Origin: Deroplatys truncata
Lineage: Eukaryota > Arthropoda > Insecta > Mantodea > Mantidae
DNA length: 64,000 nucleotides
Assembly: GCA_030765065.1 (NCBI GenBank)
Contig: CM060982.1
Location: 15,063,630 to 15,127,629 of the forward strand
Direction: 5' to 3'
Shown here: positions 33,682 to 43,789 of the stretch, piece after piece
Layout of the letters: each line of letters opens with the position of its first letter
How positions within the stretch are numbered: the stretch's first letter is position 1
Notes under the pieces: model-generated
What the model saw: the letters and a program-made list of their open reading frames with translations, nothing else
Told to the model about the DNA's origin: nothing
Databases searched by the model: none
Position numbers and translations under genes: made by a program

Positions 33682-34266
33682 CAGGATCAAGAAATTATGT
33701 TAATCAATTTCAACGATAGTTACCAGGAACTTTGAAATATCAAGAACCTGTACTTATAAATACATTATCCAGACATTGCTGACATGTTTAATTTCTTTAC
33801 GGATAAAGTGCTTACATGCAAGTCTCTTTCTCGGTGATGATTATATAATTGAGTGTTCAGAAGGTCTAGACCATCATCATTGTCTTTAGGAAATATGTAT
33901 GGTTTTTGTGAAGGAATTTAATAGGATAATCTGTATAAATTAAATGTTGCTTATATTCCACAGTTTCCTTTTTAATAATCTTATTATACACCTCATATCA
34001 CACCATCAAATATTAGATGGTTCTGGCTTCTAGATTCCCATTTATTTAAGTGTCTTTCAGAAATAGTTCAATAATATTTTTAGATTTCATGCAGCATCAA
34101 TGTTTTAAAATATTTCATAGTCCTTTAACAATTATGAAATTATTTATGAAATGAATGGTATTGTTAAGTAAAACAATAATGAGCAAATAATTTATATTAT
34201 TGTTATATTCTACACATGCAAATGTTTTTATTGCTTGCAGATTCCACGCTACCCCGGCTGCATTTC
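33682..34266. other. AT-rich sequence, no recognised gene
   Basis: Nothing recognised in the centre of the large inverted repeat beyond the two coding relics. Confidence 0.4.
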
Positions 34267-34476
34267 TTAATTGAATAAGATCACTGGGAGTTGTTGAGAA
34301 TTTCCTATTAATTTCTGTTTATATTGTTTTACGCTGTCTCGTTCCTCCTCTTCATTTACCTTCACCCTTACAGTCCTGTAACACATATTCAAATTATTTG
34401 CAGCTTCTTGTAAGTATATGATTTGAGGTAAAGAATCATTGAAAGGACTATTAAACTTATTTCTTCGTGACCTCAT
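34267..34476 (-). CDS. Short unrecognised ORF (69 residues)
   Basis: ATG at 34476 opens MRSRRNKFNSPFNDSLPQII and continues with a charged EEEERDSVKQYKQKL stretch. No family is recognised. It lies downstream of the exon-like ORF at 34694-34935 on the same strand, so it could belong to the same relic or be chance. Confidence 0.2.
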   Translation of the reverse strand: MRSRRNKFNSPFNDSLPQIIYLQEAANNLNMCYRTVRVKVNEEEERDSVKQYKQKLIGNSQQLPVILFN

Positions 34477-34693
34477 CCGGACTACAACCTAGACGTCATT
34501 TACACATATTTGTATTGATGCAGGGATGCATACTTTAGGCACATGTTATCCTAGTGAAGCGTGAATTTATAAACTCAAAGGTTGTAACTATAAATGAAAC
34601 ATTGAAAGTTTAGCTGAATTATTTCCACAAAGAAACCTTAACAGGAAGAAAAGACAATTTACATGTCTTAAACCTGCCAGCTGGTACTAATCA

Positions 34694-34935
34694 CTAATAT
34701 ATCATTTGAAACTTCCCTGGCATGTCCTCCATCTGTTGACTTGTTAGGGTTGAATATCTTGCCGGAAGAAAAACCTGCTTTCCGCTAACACTGCACCACT
34801 CTAGCATGTGCCTCGTATCAATTTTTCTTATGGCTTTTATATTATAAGGCTCCTCTGGTTGAAGATATTGTAGTCTTTGAACAGTCGGGAAAATGCTCTT
34901 CGCAGCCAATGTCTTAAGTTGAGTTGCCAAACTCT
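34694..34935 (-). pseudogene. Exon-like small ORF, possibly a Polinton-type accessory protein
   Basis: The minus strand is open from about 34960 to TAG at 34694-34696. The translation includes LKTLAAKSIFPTVQRLQYL, then YNIKAIRKIDTRHMLEWC and KQVFLPARYSTLTSQQ. The pattern of a basic K-(I/V)-(D/N)-T-(R/K) strand followed by (Q/D)VFLP-(A/N)-R-(Y/F) matches, from memory, a small protein often encoded beside Polinton/adintovirus-like polymerases in insects. There is no in-frame ATG. Just upstream the sequence TTTTTCTGTTACTAATGCAG (ending at 34936) is an excellent 3' splice acceptor with a branch-point-like TACTAAT, so this may be a terminal exon. Assignment is tentative. Confidence 0.45.
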
Positions 34936-34963
34936 CTGCATTAGTAACAGAAAAAGCATATTC

Positions 34964-35368
34964 TTTATTAGAGAATGTATTTCATAAAAAATCATTTATT
35001 TGAATGTCACAAAATTATAATATTTTATGTATAATATAATAATAAGCATGATAATATGTGTAAATATAAAGAACGTTCTGAATCACTAATAAAGTTAATT
35101 AAGTACTGTATGTTTCGATGTAAATGGTTTAATATAATGTAAACATTTACTTTGTTAGAGCAAATAATTTGCACAACAGACTTTTTTGTAATATTCTAAA
35201 AGCAAAAACGTTAAGAAGGTATTCAAATAATCGTATTTTTTCTAGAAAAGAATATAATTCAAACGCCAAATATCTTTATTTACATATATAGAATAATAAG
35301 TTTGCCTAAAATGAATAATTATCAAAACTGCTTGCATTCGAGAAAAATGAAATTCACACAGCTGGCTA
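34964..35368. other. AT-rich sequence, no recognised gene
   Basis: Would be intron of the exon-like ORF at 34694-34935 if that gene is real. No first exon was found. Confidence 0.35.
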
Positions 35369-35490
35369 TTGTTCGGCGATGTCCTACGTCCTCGGGCATA
35401 TTCGGGGGATTGGTGGGAGAGAGCGCTTCTATCTATGTATTCGTAGACCTTCGTGCAAGTCCTAAAGTCAGACAGGGTGGTCACCGGAAA
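35369..35490 (-). repeat. SINE-C copy, minus strand
   Basis: Reverse complement of the SINE-C body: GGTGACCACCCTGTCTGAC, GAAGGTCTACGAATACAT, AGAAGCGCTCTCTCCCACC and GTCCGAGGACGTA-type sequence. The tRNA-like head is missing. Confidence 0.6.
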
Positions 35491-36386
35491 TGTAGAATGT
35501 TCAACTATTTGTATATAAACATCGACGTTCAAAAAAAACAAGAACACATTTATAAGTTCAATGCATAGAGTAATAAGTTAAGTTTTAAAGTATATAAGAT
35601 GCTTTTGCAACTAACCAGACATGATGTTTGATGAAATTTTACAGAGCGAAGTAAACTCTGAAGAGTACTTAGATCGATGTGTTCTCACAAGACAGAGTGA
35701 AAATTACCGGAGAAGCTATCTCTTTTATATTATTTAATCCATATAAAACTGGAGGCGAGAGGGTGACGTTATATAATACATCGAGTTTGATTGGCTACTG
35801 TACCCCCTCTCGAGTAGAAGGAGTCATGGTGAGATACTAGCCTCACGCAGGGGGTATTTCATAAAACACGTCTAAACCAGTTGTGGGGAATTCCTGCGTT
35901 ATACGATATCATGTCTGTAGGGAAATCCTTCCGTATGTACCGCCAAAAGTCATTGTTTATTATTACATTACCAAAATATTCCCTCCATCATTATATTTAA
36001 AGTACCCGTCTGCAAACAAAGTATTATTCAATCATGATATGAATGTGAGTGGTGACGCTGTTGCCATCACCTGGAACTCCAACCTCAGGCAAAGGATTGC
36101 ATAAATGACGTATTATTTAACAATAGTTTTACAGTGAAAGCAACGAAAAAAGAAATTATTGTTTCTCTTGATATAATTTTCCTGGTGCGATGTAGGGATC
36201 GTATAATTTTTAGGTATGGAGATTGAAACATCAGTCTGTTTAAATGAAGTAAACAAATAATCTTTCTTGACGACAATAATAATAAGCTTGAATGTAGCAC
36301 TGGAGAACGAAATAATTCATGGAACTAATTGTGATAGTTACGAATGCTTCAGTACAGTATTACACAGGATCTATATACCATAACCG
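35491..36386. other. AT-rich sequence with a repeat F fragment
   Basis: A repeat F fragment (TTGATATAATTTTCCTGG) lies at about 36105-36215. Short open frames at 35883-36104 and 36085-36300 are not recognised. Confidence 0.4.
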
Positions 36387-36520
36387 CTGGAAATATATTA
36401 CACCTGCGCATATAAAGACCGTTAATGAGAGGGTTTGCTCTTCTCCGGTAACTCTCCGAACGAAGATTGGAACTCAGGACCTTTCGAATGTAAAGTAGAC
36501 ACGTTACCACGCACAGAACC
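36387..36520 (-). repeat. SINE-B copy, minus strand
   Basis: The reverse complement has the B-box-like TGAGTTCCAATCTTCG and the body GGAGAAGAGCAAACC, then GGTCTTTATATGCGCAGGTG. It lies just outside the right arm of the large inverted repeat. Confidence 0.6.
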
Positions 36521-36529
36521 TGTTATTGT

Positions 36530-36705
36530 TCGGTGATGTCCGTACGTCCTCGGACATGTTCGGGTGATTGGTGGGAGTGAGCGCTTCTATCCATGTATTC
36601 GTAGACCTTCGTGAAAGTCCTAAAGTCAGACAGGGTGGTCACCGGAAAATTGAACCGGCGGCCTTTCTAATGAAGACTCACACGTTATCGCGAAGTAGTT
36701 TTTAT
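36530..36705 (-). repeat. SINE-C copy with head, minus strand
   Basis: The reverse complement contains the head TCGCGATAACGTGTGAGTC and B-box GCCGGTTCAATTTTCC, followed by the body shared with 35369-35490. The right inverted-repeat arm begins within it at about 36587. Confidence 0.65.
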
Positions 36706-37769
36706 CAAAACAGGGTAAAACACCCTTTTCACAAGTTAAATAAGACTGTCATTCATCAAATATTTCATATATCTATAAACCAGACCGTAAAACAGGGTTG
36801 TCTCAAAGACACACAAAGAAAAATGCCTGATGTGATACACTTGAATGGCTTTCCCTTTCTTCTACGAGTGTCTAAGTATAGAGCTCTATATACAAGACAT
36901 ATACATCTTATCTTTATGAAAATGCATGTTTTAAAGGGTATTGCCTTCATTTTACCTTAGGTGTGTGAAAATACATGCCTTAAACACCAGTCATTCCCAC
37001 TATTTTAGCCACATGCAATATACCTCTACGTTTTTATTCATAAAGCAATTGTATTGCTTGAGTTCCGGTGTTCAGTATTAAATATTACCGGTCAGAACCG
37101 AGGAGGTGAAGCGTGGTGTAAAATGAGAATGTAGGTGAAACCGAATGGGGAGGGGAATTCGCAGTTGTAATCAACCTTCGTAGCATTCGCCTAGCGTCCA
37201 GGGAAAACCCCAAAAGAACCCGGGATCCGGAGTGCCAGGTGCTGGGAATTAGACTCACAACCTCCAAATGTGGTCCATAGACCGTCTGAATCATTCCGGT
37301 TGATTAGTTAATGTGTTACACGCAAACGACCTTAGTTGCATAGTCGTCTTAGAGGACTATCGTGATTACAGATGGCGCTAGTTACGGATCTTCTCTCTTC
37401 AAGATCAAACTATGAAGTCTGTTCCGACACAAACGACAACTCCACATCAGGCTCTGGATCACCTTATTGAATATATATTTAAGAAAATGTCCTAGAAATG
37501 AAGGGATGCTTAAGTGGAATTCTTTCTCCCATTTTAATTCTAAATACCATACTCTTATCACCCTCTCCAAATCACATTTCTTTGTTTAACATTCCATAAA
37601 AAACAGTTTATTATCGGTATTATGAAAACAATTCTTGTATTTGACAGGTATATAAATAAAATGCGACTAAACAAGTTAGAAGATTTACAACATCATCTAT
37701 ATGGGGAGGTCTTTTCCGATAAGAACGGTGTTTTCCGGCGAATGAGAAATCATTTTAAAAAACACGCAA

Positions 37770-37905
37770 TATACACCTGCGCTTATAAAGACGCTTAATG
37801 GAGGGTTTGCCCTTGTCCGGTAACTCACCTAACCGAGATTCGAACTCGGAACCTCTCGAATGTGAAGTACCTATCAGAGAAGAAGAGGTTGAAACACCAG
37901 TCCGT
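37770..37905 (-). repeat. SINE-B copy, minus strand, in the right arm
   Basis: Contains CCGAGATTCGAACTCGG, the inverse of the B box at 31131-31275, and the CACCTGCGCTTATAAAGACG body. It is the mirror partner of the left-arm copy. Confidence 0.65.
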
Positions 37906-38374
37906 TTAGGATGCTCCATATTTAATTATTTATTTATTTATTTAATTATAAATAACTTATTGTTTAGCAATAATTTTAGTGGCAGTAATGAAAAGAAATT
38001 ATTGTTTTTGTTGATGTAATTCCCAGTGTGTGGAGGGGAAGTCCACTCGCGTGAATAAGACTAGGCTATTCCTTTGAAATTCATTTCTAAAACACACTCA
38101 AGTGTTAAATTTGAAGCAATCAGTTGTAGATGTTCAAGAATGCCGTTAGGAACCCGTCCATTAAGCTGTAAAGCGCAGATGGCCCCAACACTGGGAAAAG
38201 CGTAGCGTACCAGTGTTTACACCTCTTCAGGGATATGCAACATATTTTGTAAGGGGTGTGTTAACCGCTATATAAATCGTTGGCGTCTCGAACATAACGT
38301 ATCAGCGAATTGGTAATTATATTACTGCAGCATTGTGCTAGCGCAAAGGAGAAAGAGAGCGTGCTTGCGTGGTG

Positions 38375-38600
38375 TGTGTGGTACTTTACCGACAATGACT
38401 GTTTTAAAGTCCCTACCTATGAGCGTGTTTGGGCTAGTGAGTGGTGGAACTTTATCGACAATGCGTGTTTTAAAGTCCCTACCTATGTGCTTGCTTGCGC
38501 GCGTGGGTGGGGTGCTTTATCGACAATGACTGCTTTAAGTTCTCTGCCTATGCGCGTGCTTGCGTGCTGGGTGGGGTGCTTTATCGACAGTGCCTGTGTC
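38375..38600 (-). repeat. ~66 bp tandem repeats at the outer end of the right arm
   Basis: Four units of CCTATGNGCGTGCTTGCG, GGTGGGGTGCTTTATCGACA, ATGACTG-TTTAAAG-type sequence; the inverse of 30425-30655. Confidence 0.75.
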
Positions 38601-38671
38601 CAAGTTATTTTACTTATAGAAGACCGTCAAGAATGAAGGCCTTCTGTATTTTACCTCGAGTGTCTTTATAT

Positions 38672-39600
38672 ATTTCTATTGAGTTTTATTTATGAGCGTT
38701 CTTTAACTAGCATTAATAAAAAGAGTAACAATGGGGATGTTTTGTTTAGGATACTCTCCATGTTTCTTATTTATAACATATTGCATGTGTTATTTAACAA
38801 TAATTTTAGTGGCAATTATCAAAGGAAAGTGTCGTTTGTCTTGATATAATTTTCCTGGAGCAATGTAGAGATCGTGTAATTTTTTTACTTAGGAATTCCG
38901 CGATGTCTATAGAGGAAATCCACTTGCGTGTATAAGTCTGGACAATAAGTTGAGATGGTCTACAAGCAGGAATTTCCCAATACCATGCTTACCCTCTACA
39001 AAGGGTGTACAACATATTTTTGTAAGGGGTGTACAACTGAATAACTCATTGTCGAATTTCTCGAAGACCACTGGTGTGCGTGTTTACACAAAATATTTTA
39101 AACGAGTATCAAATTCATATTTGAAGCCATCGTAATGTTTCGATCTCTCTGCTGCAGTAGTCAGCATATCTTTCGAAGGGAATGATGTTTAGAAATCTCT
39201 TCCTATGTTATTTACACCGTTTCGCGATACTTACATATTTACTAAGAAAGGAATACATGTTTTGAAAGGCAATGTATTTTTAGCTTGAGTTCAGAGTTTG
39301 ATTTTCCGCTGGTATTCAATACCGCTTTAGACATTAAATGTTCAAACAATCACGAGTCTGTTACCGTCGTCATCTTCAATTTTGTTACGGGAATAAGAAA
39401 ATAGTTGTTGTTTATGATCGCTCTTTAACTGGTGTAATTTAAAAGAGCAACAAAAGGGAATGTTTTGTTTAGGGTACTCTCTATATTTCATTATTTATTT
39501 AGTTCATTATTTATAAATAACGTATGTTTTATTCCAATATAATGATAATCCATATTTATTTATTTTTCAGAGCCAACCCTATGTGTATACAAACCTTAGA
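38672..39600 (+). repeat. SINE-A tail fragments and repeat F copies
   Basis: GAGTTTTATTTATGAGCG-TTCTTTAACT at about 38683-38710 and a similar GATCGCTCTTTAACTGG at 39416-39435 are inverse SINE-A tails. Each is followed by a repeat F copy starting GTTTTGTTTAGGATACTCTC (38735-38940 and 39462-39560). The pairing SINE-A tail plus repeat F suggests a composite unit duplicated here. No gene is seen. Confidence 0.55.
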
Positions 39601-40240
39601 AAAAATATTTTGAAGCGCGAAGTTCCTTATCACTTTTCCGAATGATTTATGCTAGTTATTTCCCGGGAGCCAACATGGACGCCCTTTGTGTGTTAAAAAC
39701 CCAAGATGGCCGATTTCACACCTTCTTCCTCGCTGGCCGGAAGAGTGCACCTCCGCCGCTAACGCTAGAGGGCACGGAAGGCAGTGACAGACAGGGAAAG
39801 GGAAGGAGGGTTGTGGTAGAGGTGAGCTGGTTTACAATCGGCTGCAGACCCGGAAGTACGTCGTAAGCGCGACAGCGCCTGTAGGAGATGGACCGGGCTT
39901 TCGGGTTTTCCGTGAAGGATTTCACTCGATAGCGTCTCGTGTTAGCTATTCACGCTAACTACGCCCTTTCAGTCATGGATTTTTGAATTCACCTAAGTAA
40001 TGTAATATTCTTATACACTCCCAAACAATTTCCCTCAAAGCAGAATTTAAAAGTGTTATTAGTCGTAATATTCACATACCCGTAATAATCACCTTAACAC
40101 ACACACATATATACAATGGCAACAGGTGCGCGAGTCAATTCATATACACTTATTTGCATTAATCAATCAAAATACACGCGGTGGAGTACTTCGATCGAGG
40201 GTCTGCGTGCAACCCTTTAGAGGTCCGATGCTGGGACGTT
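39601..40240. other. GC-rich patch (39640-39990) then AT-rich spacer
   Basis: 39640-39990 is markedly GC-rich, with CpG-containing motifs such as GGCCGATTTCACACC and ACCGGGCTTTCGGG. Open frames on both strands (74 and 69 codons) are not recognised. It may be part of an LTR or a promoter region of the adjoining BEL/Pao element. Confidence 0.35.
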
Positions 40241-40369
40241 AGGAGTATAAATCCTTGATTTTTTCAATAATGTTCGATGATGTTATGCATGGACGAACAT
40301 TAGCTGATTGATTGACACAGATATTTAAGAACTTATCTCCTCCGTGGATTTGCGGGAGCGAAGGTTGCG

Positions 40370-40690
40370 GCACGCGACGAAAACAATGGTCCATTGTTCG
40401 ACTATCTCCGGCTGCCGGTATAAGTAGCGCACAAAGAGCCACCTCCATTGTTCTAATCCTCCACCGGGCGGTATTCAGACCAGCACACAAAGGATAATAG
40501 CCCATTGTTCTACTCTCCCGGGCGGCATTCAGACCAGTATACAAAGGACAATAGCCCATTGTTCTAAGCCTCTACTGCGCAGCATTCAGGTCAGGCCACA
40601 AAGTGGGGGGTCGTGGTCGGGGGCTTTCGGGGTTAGCCCACAAAGAACAGGGGCGGGAGCCGGCGGCACAGAACAAAGGGTCATTATTCC
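40370..40690 (-). repeat. LTR-like GC-rich block with ~62 bp tandem repeats
   Basis: Three to four units contain CCCATTGTTCTA, a short CTCC-GGGCGG block, ATTCAGACCAG and ACAAAGGACAATAG. It lies beyond the integrase end of the BEL/Pao element, the position of its 3' LTR. A second, matching LTR was not found. Confidence 0.5.
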
Positions 40691-40987
40691 TATTGAACAC
40701 TGCCCCAGTGTTCCCGTTCTCTCATAGTTTTACTACTAACATTCACAATTACAATTTCACAAATAATCAATCGTATTTAATGATTGGTCTCTTCAATGGT
40801 CCATTCTTAGTCTTACATGTAACCACTCAAACAAAATTGCCACTACCAGGATGTATCTCCGTCACTATCCCTTCTTTCACAGCAATGGGGGGAAGATTAT
40901 CGTCTTTGATGAACAGCATTGTTCCGACCATTATGTTGGGTTGTACATCTCTCTATTTATAACGCTATTATAGTTGATTCAGGTATT

Positions 40988-41245
40988 CTATTGATTATTT
41001 TCTCCATAATAGTTAGTCATCTGCTGAACCAATTTCCATCTAGAGTAATACCTAGGATTTATGTCTAAGAACTTAGAGTTATTGACTGCAAGTAAGAATG
41101 TGCCAATTAAGAAGTGTCCAGGAGTTAGCCTTTCAGGGTTTTCTGGATCACTGGTAAGGGGAATTAATGGACGGGAGTTCAAACAAGCTTCAACTTGGCA
41201 TAGTGCAGTATATAATTCATAATACGACAAATATACTTGTACTAC
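40988..41245 (-). pseudogene. BEL/Pao integrase carboxy-terminal fragment
   Basis: Open for about 80 codons: LYTALCQVEACLNSRPLIPL, then LTPGHFLIGTFLLAVN and RWKLVQQMTNYY. These are the hallmark ...EACLNSRPL...LTPGHFLIG...RW.LVQQM blocks of BEL/Pao integrases. A SINE-A copy interrupts the gene immediately upstream (41261-41559). Confidence 0.9.
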
Positions 41246-41260
41246 CGTTCTCCATAAATA

Positions 41261-41559
41261 TCGTCCTCCGTGGTGTAGTGGTTACCATGCTCGCCTCTAG
41301 ATCCCGAGGTCGCGGGCTCAAACCCAGCGGAGGGCCATGGATTTTTTCGGGCGTAAAAATCCTTAGCATAGCTTTCTTGAGAAGGGGAGTAAAGCCGTGG
41401 TCCCGTGTCGTATATTTATGGCAGGTAATAGAACCTCGAGCCTGATAAAGAGGCCTCTGGGCAAAATTTCTGGTCTTTCACGTCCAATATAGAATGGGAC
41501 TCTAAGGACCACAGTAGTTAAAGAGCGTCTATAAATAAAACTCAGTTTAATTAAATCTT
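41261..41559 (+). repeat. SINE-A, full-length tRNA-derived SINE with target duplication
   Basis: The 299 bp copy begins GTCCTCCGTGGTGTAGTGG, a tRNA-like head with A box TGGTGTAGTGG (41271-41281) and B box GGGCTCAAACCC (41314-41325). It ends in AATAAAACTCAGTTTAATT. A 13-14 bp near-perfect target duplication flanks it: GTTCTCCATAAAT at 41247 and GTTCTCCTTAAAT at 41560. This is the best copy of at least five in the window, and is inserted in the BEL/Pao integrase gene. Confidence 0.85.
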
Positions 41560-41572
41560 GTTCTCCTTAAAT

Positions 41573-41762
41573 GATACTTTACTGACTTTATACCTCCATC
41601 CCATAATCCTCGCACATGCGGTGAGCTTGGTGGTATAAAATAAAAATCTATGCCTTCTGTTATCTGTAATCTTGAACGTTTCCCTTGAATTTGACACCAC
41701 TCAGAAGATCCTTCAACTTTCGACTCGTCCCAACAGAGTTTGTTCCAATATCACTACATATA

Positions 41763-41805
<43 letters not shown>

Positions 41806-42365
41806 ATAGTCCCCTTTTTGTAGTGAATCTCCTCAGAGCAGGTGATAAATGCTTGAGATGTCAAATCCGTCACCAACTGAATTTGTACAGCCTTAGTAGC
41901 AGACAAATAGTGAAATGTTACGTTTAATCTTAGTTTAGCTTCTAACAGAACCTTGCTTTATCACAATTAGTCCACCATAGTCAACTCCTGTGTTAGCAAA
42001 TGGACGTGATATTGTAACTCCAGTTTTGGTAATTCACCCATTACTTACGTTGCCTTTAGTTTAAAACATACCATACTTCTGTTGACAATAATTCCTTAAC
42101 AGATCTCTTGCATTGGATACTCAATATCCTTGTCTAAATAACGACAGTAGTAATTGACCACTAATGTACAAACTTCTTGGATGTATCTCTTCTACTATGA
42201 GCGTTGTCACATTGTATTTTGAGGGTAGAATTATAGGATTTTCTATTCAAGCTCCAATAGTGTATTCTGCAAACTACCATCCACCTTTAGCAATTGTTTG
42301 TCATCAATGAACGGGTTTAATGTCAATGAACGCTCTGTTGAAACACTACCATTCTTCATTAAGCT
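41573..42365 (-). other. Decayed BEL/Pao integrase region with a microsatellite
   Basis: Lies between two recognisable BEL/Pao integrase blocks, so it should be the integrase core, but I could not read its motifs. A (TG)n run is at 41765-41804. Confidence 0.45.
41765..41804 (+). repeat. (TG)n microsatellite
   Basis: About 20 uninterrupted TG units. Confidence 0.95.
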
Positions 42366-42369
42366 TTCC

Positions 42370-42660
42370 ACTGTTTCTTGTATTCATTTGTCTGAACTTC
42401 TGCCTGAAGTACTGTAGCAACGTCATAAGTGTAACTGGTCGTTAACATTAATGTGACTGGAGTAATAGATTCTTCAGGATGTTTTCTTTCTGAATTCTTG
42501 ACTTCCTCCGATTCCTTTTTTTAACCATTTAGCAGGTTCATAATTTGCTTCGTTAAGCTATCAGACCCTTGCCACCATAACTTATATTCTTTCAAAGCCT
42601 CAGGTTCTGTTCCTCGTGAAACTAAAACAGCAGGCTTATTCTTTCTATTTACTTTGTGAC
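42370..42660 (-). pseudogene. BEL/Pao RNase H to integrase linker fragment
   Basis: The minus strand reads NKPAVLVSRGTEPEALKEYK then LWWQGSDSLTKQ, matching the BEL/Pao pattern N.AD..SRG........LWW.GP.WL. A stop follows LLNG. The upstream end is cut at 42665 by an unidentified insertion. Confidence 0.75.
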
Positions 42661-42664
42661 GCAG

Positions 42665-43785
42665 TAGTTATGGTACAAGGTTATCGGGAGATCGGCGCCG
42701 AGCGGTCCGAGTAAGCAATGATAACACCACTGGTTTTAGGATTCGAATATAAAAGTCACAACGGAGGACATACTTAATAATTAGATGAATTGAGGAGTGT
42801 AAAGAAGGAATTGAAATCTGAAATTGAATGAAGATTGAAATGAAGAAATTGAAATCCGATATCCTTGGTGACATTTTTGCAAGATATGAGATAAATTCTA
42901 CTGTGAAAGCCCTAAAAGACTACTTTGCAAAGGTGTTAAAGACGCTGAATGTGACATGGAGGATGATATTGGTGCGGTAGAGGAACTTCTAGATCAGCAA
43001 GGAAAATGGCTAGAAAGAAAGCAAGAGGACGATAGAGGCTGCAATGGACGAGCGTCTGGACCAACAGATGTCGGAGAGTGCTGCAGCCCCACGCCCAGTC
43101 ACAGTGCAACCTGCAGTTGGTCGGGACGAGGAGACCTTGAAGAACGAGCAACCAGAGAATCGGGACATAATGCCAATCCTGAAGGATAAAGAATCTGGCG
43201 TACGACCCGCGTGGGAGGATGCTTTTCCCAGAGGCCCAAACTATGAGAGCTGTTGGACGCTGTGTGACTCCCTAGTTGTCAGGAACGGTGTACCGAATAG
43301 AGTGTGAGAGTTCGTAGCCAGAAAGACTAGGGTGGAACAGCTGATACTCCTAAAGAAAACGTTTAAGGAAGTCCTCAAAAAAGCCATGCCATCATTAACG
43401 GATGTCAGCGAGACCCGAAGAAGCTACGTCACCGAAACTATTGGTTGCAACTTCGAAGGGACGTAGAAAGGCGGTGCCCACTATGCGACATCCGCGCTAC
43501 AGGTCCTAGGCCTCCGCCAGCATTCGGTGTTGGCTCCAACGAGGGGAGGGGGACTGGTGGACGTTCATTGTGATCGTACTGCTGTAGACCATGGTTCTGT
43601 TTGGGACGAACAGCACTGAGGAGGAAGCTGCAGCTATGCCACAAGTTATGGGGAGGTCGGCTCCGAGCGGTCCGAGTAAACGATAATACCACCGATTCCA
43701 ATCTGTAATGTTAGTTAATTGTTGAATCTCGGTAACTCTGTTTCCAACACATGGCTTCCAACGAGGAAGTTTTGAGTGCAACTAT
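42665..43785 (+). mobile_element. Unidentified ~1.1 kb insertion with short direct repeats and gag-like coding relic
   Basis: The segment separates two adjacent BEL/Pao blocks. Near its ends are ~60 bp direct repeats: GGTTATCGGGAGATCGGCGC then CGAGCGGTCCGAGTAA at 42680-42720 and AGTTATGGGGAGGTCGGCTC then CGAGCGGTCCGAGTAA at 43645-43680. Inside, the plus strand encodes a coiled-coil start (MKIEMKKLKSDILGDIFARY, about 42830), then overlapping open frames rich in Glu, Gln and Arg (42956-43307). It looks like a gag relic from a terminal-repeat retroelement or a nonautonomous derivative. No protease or polymerase is seen. Confidence 0.45.
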
Positions 43786-43789
43786 GCTA

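Larger units (their letters stand above)
36587..38625 (-). repeat. Right arm of the ~2.0 kb inverted repeat
   Basis: Reverse complement of the left arm (30425-32437), with all internal landmarks in mirror order: SINE-C head, the CACACAAAGAAAAATGCC block, the GCGCTAGTTACGGATC region, SINE-B (37770-37905), repeat F (37905-38060) and the ~66 bp array (38375-38600). Divergence is visible at many sites, so the pair is not fresh. Confidence 0.9.

Noticed and set aside
41271..41345. Functional tRNA gene at the head of SINE-A
   Set aside because: A and B boxes are present, but acceptor and anticodon stems do not pair well and a SINE body with target duplication follows.
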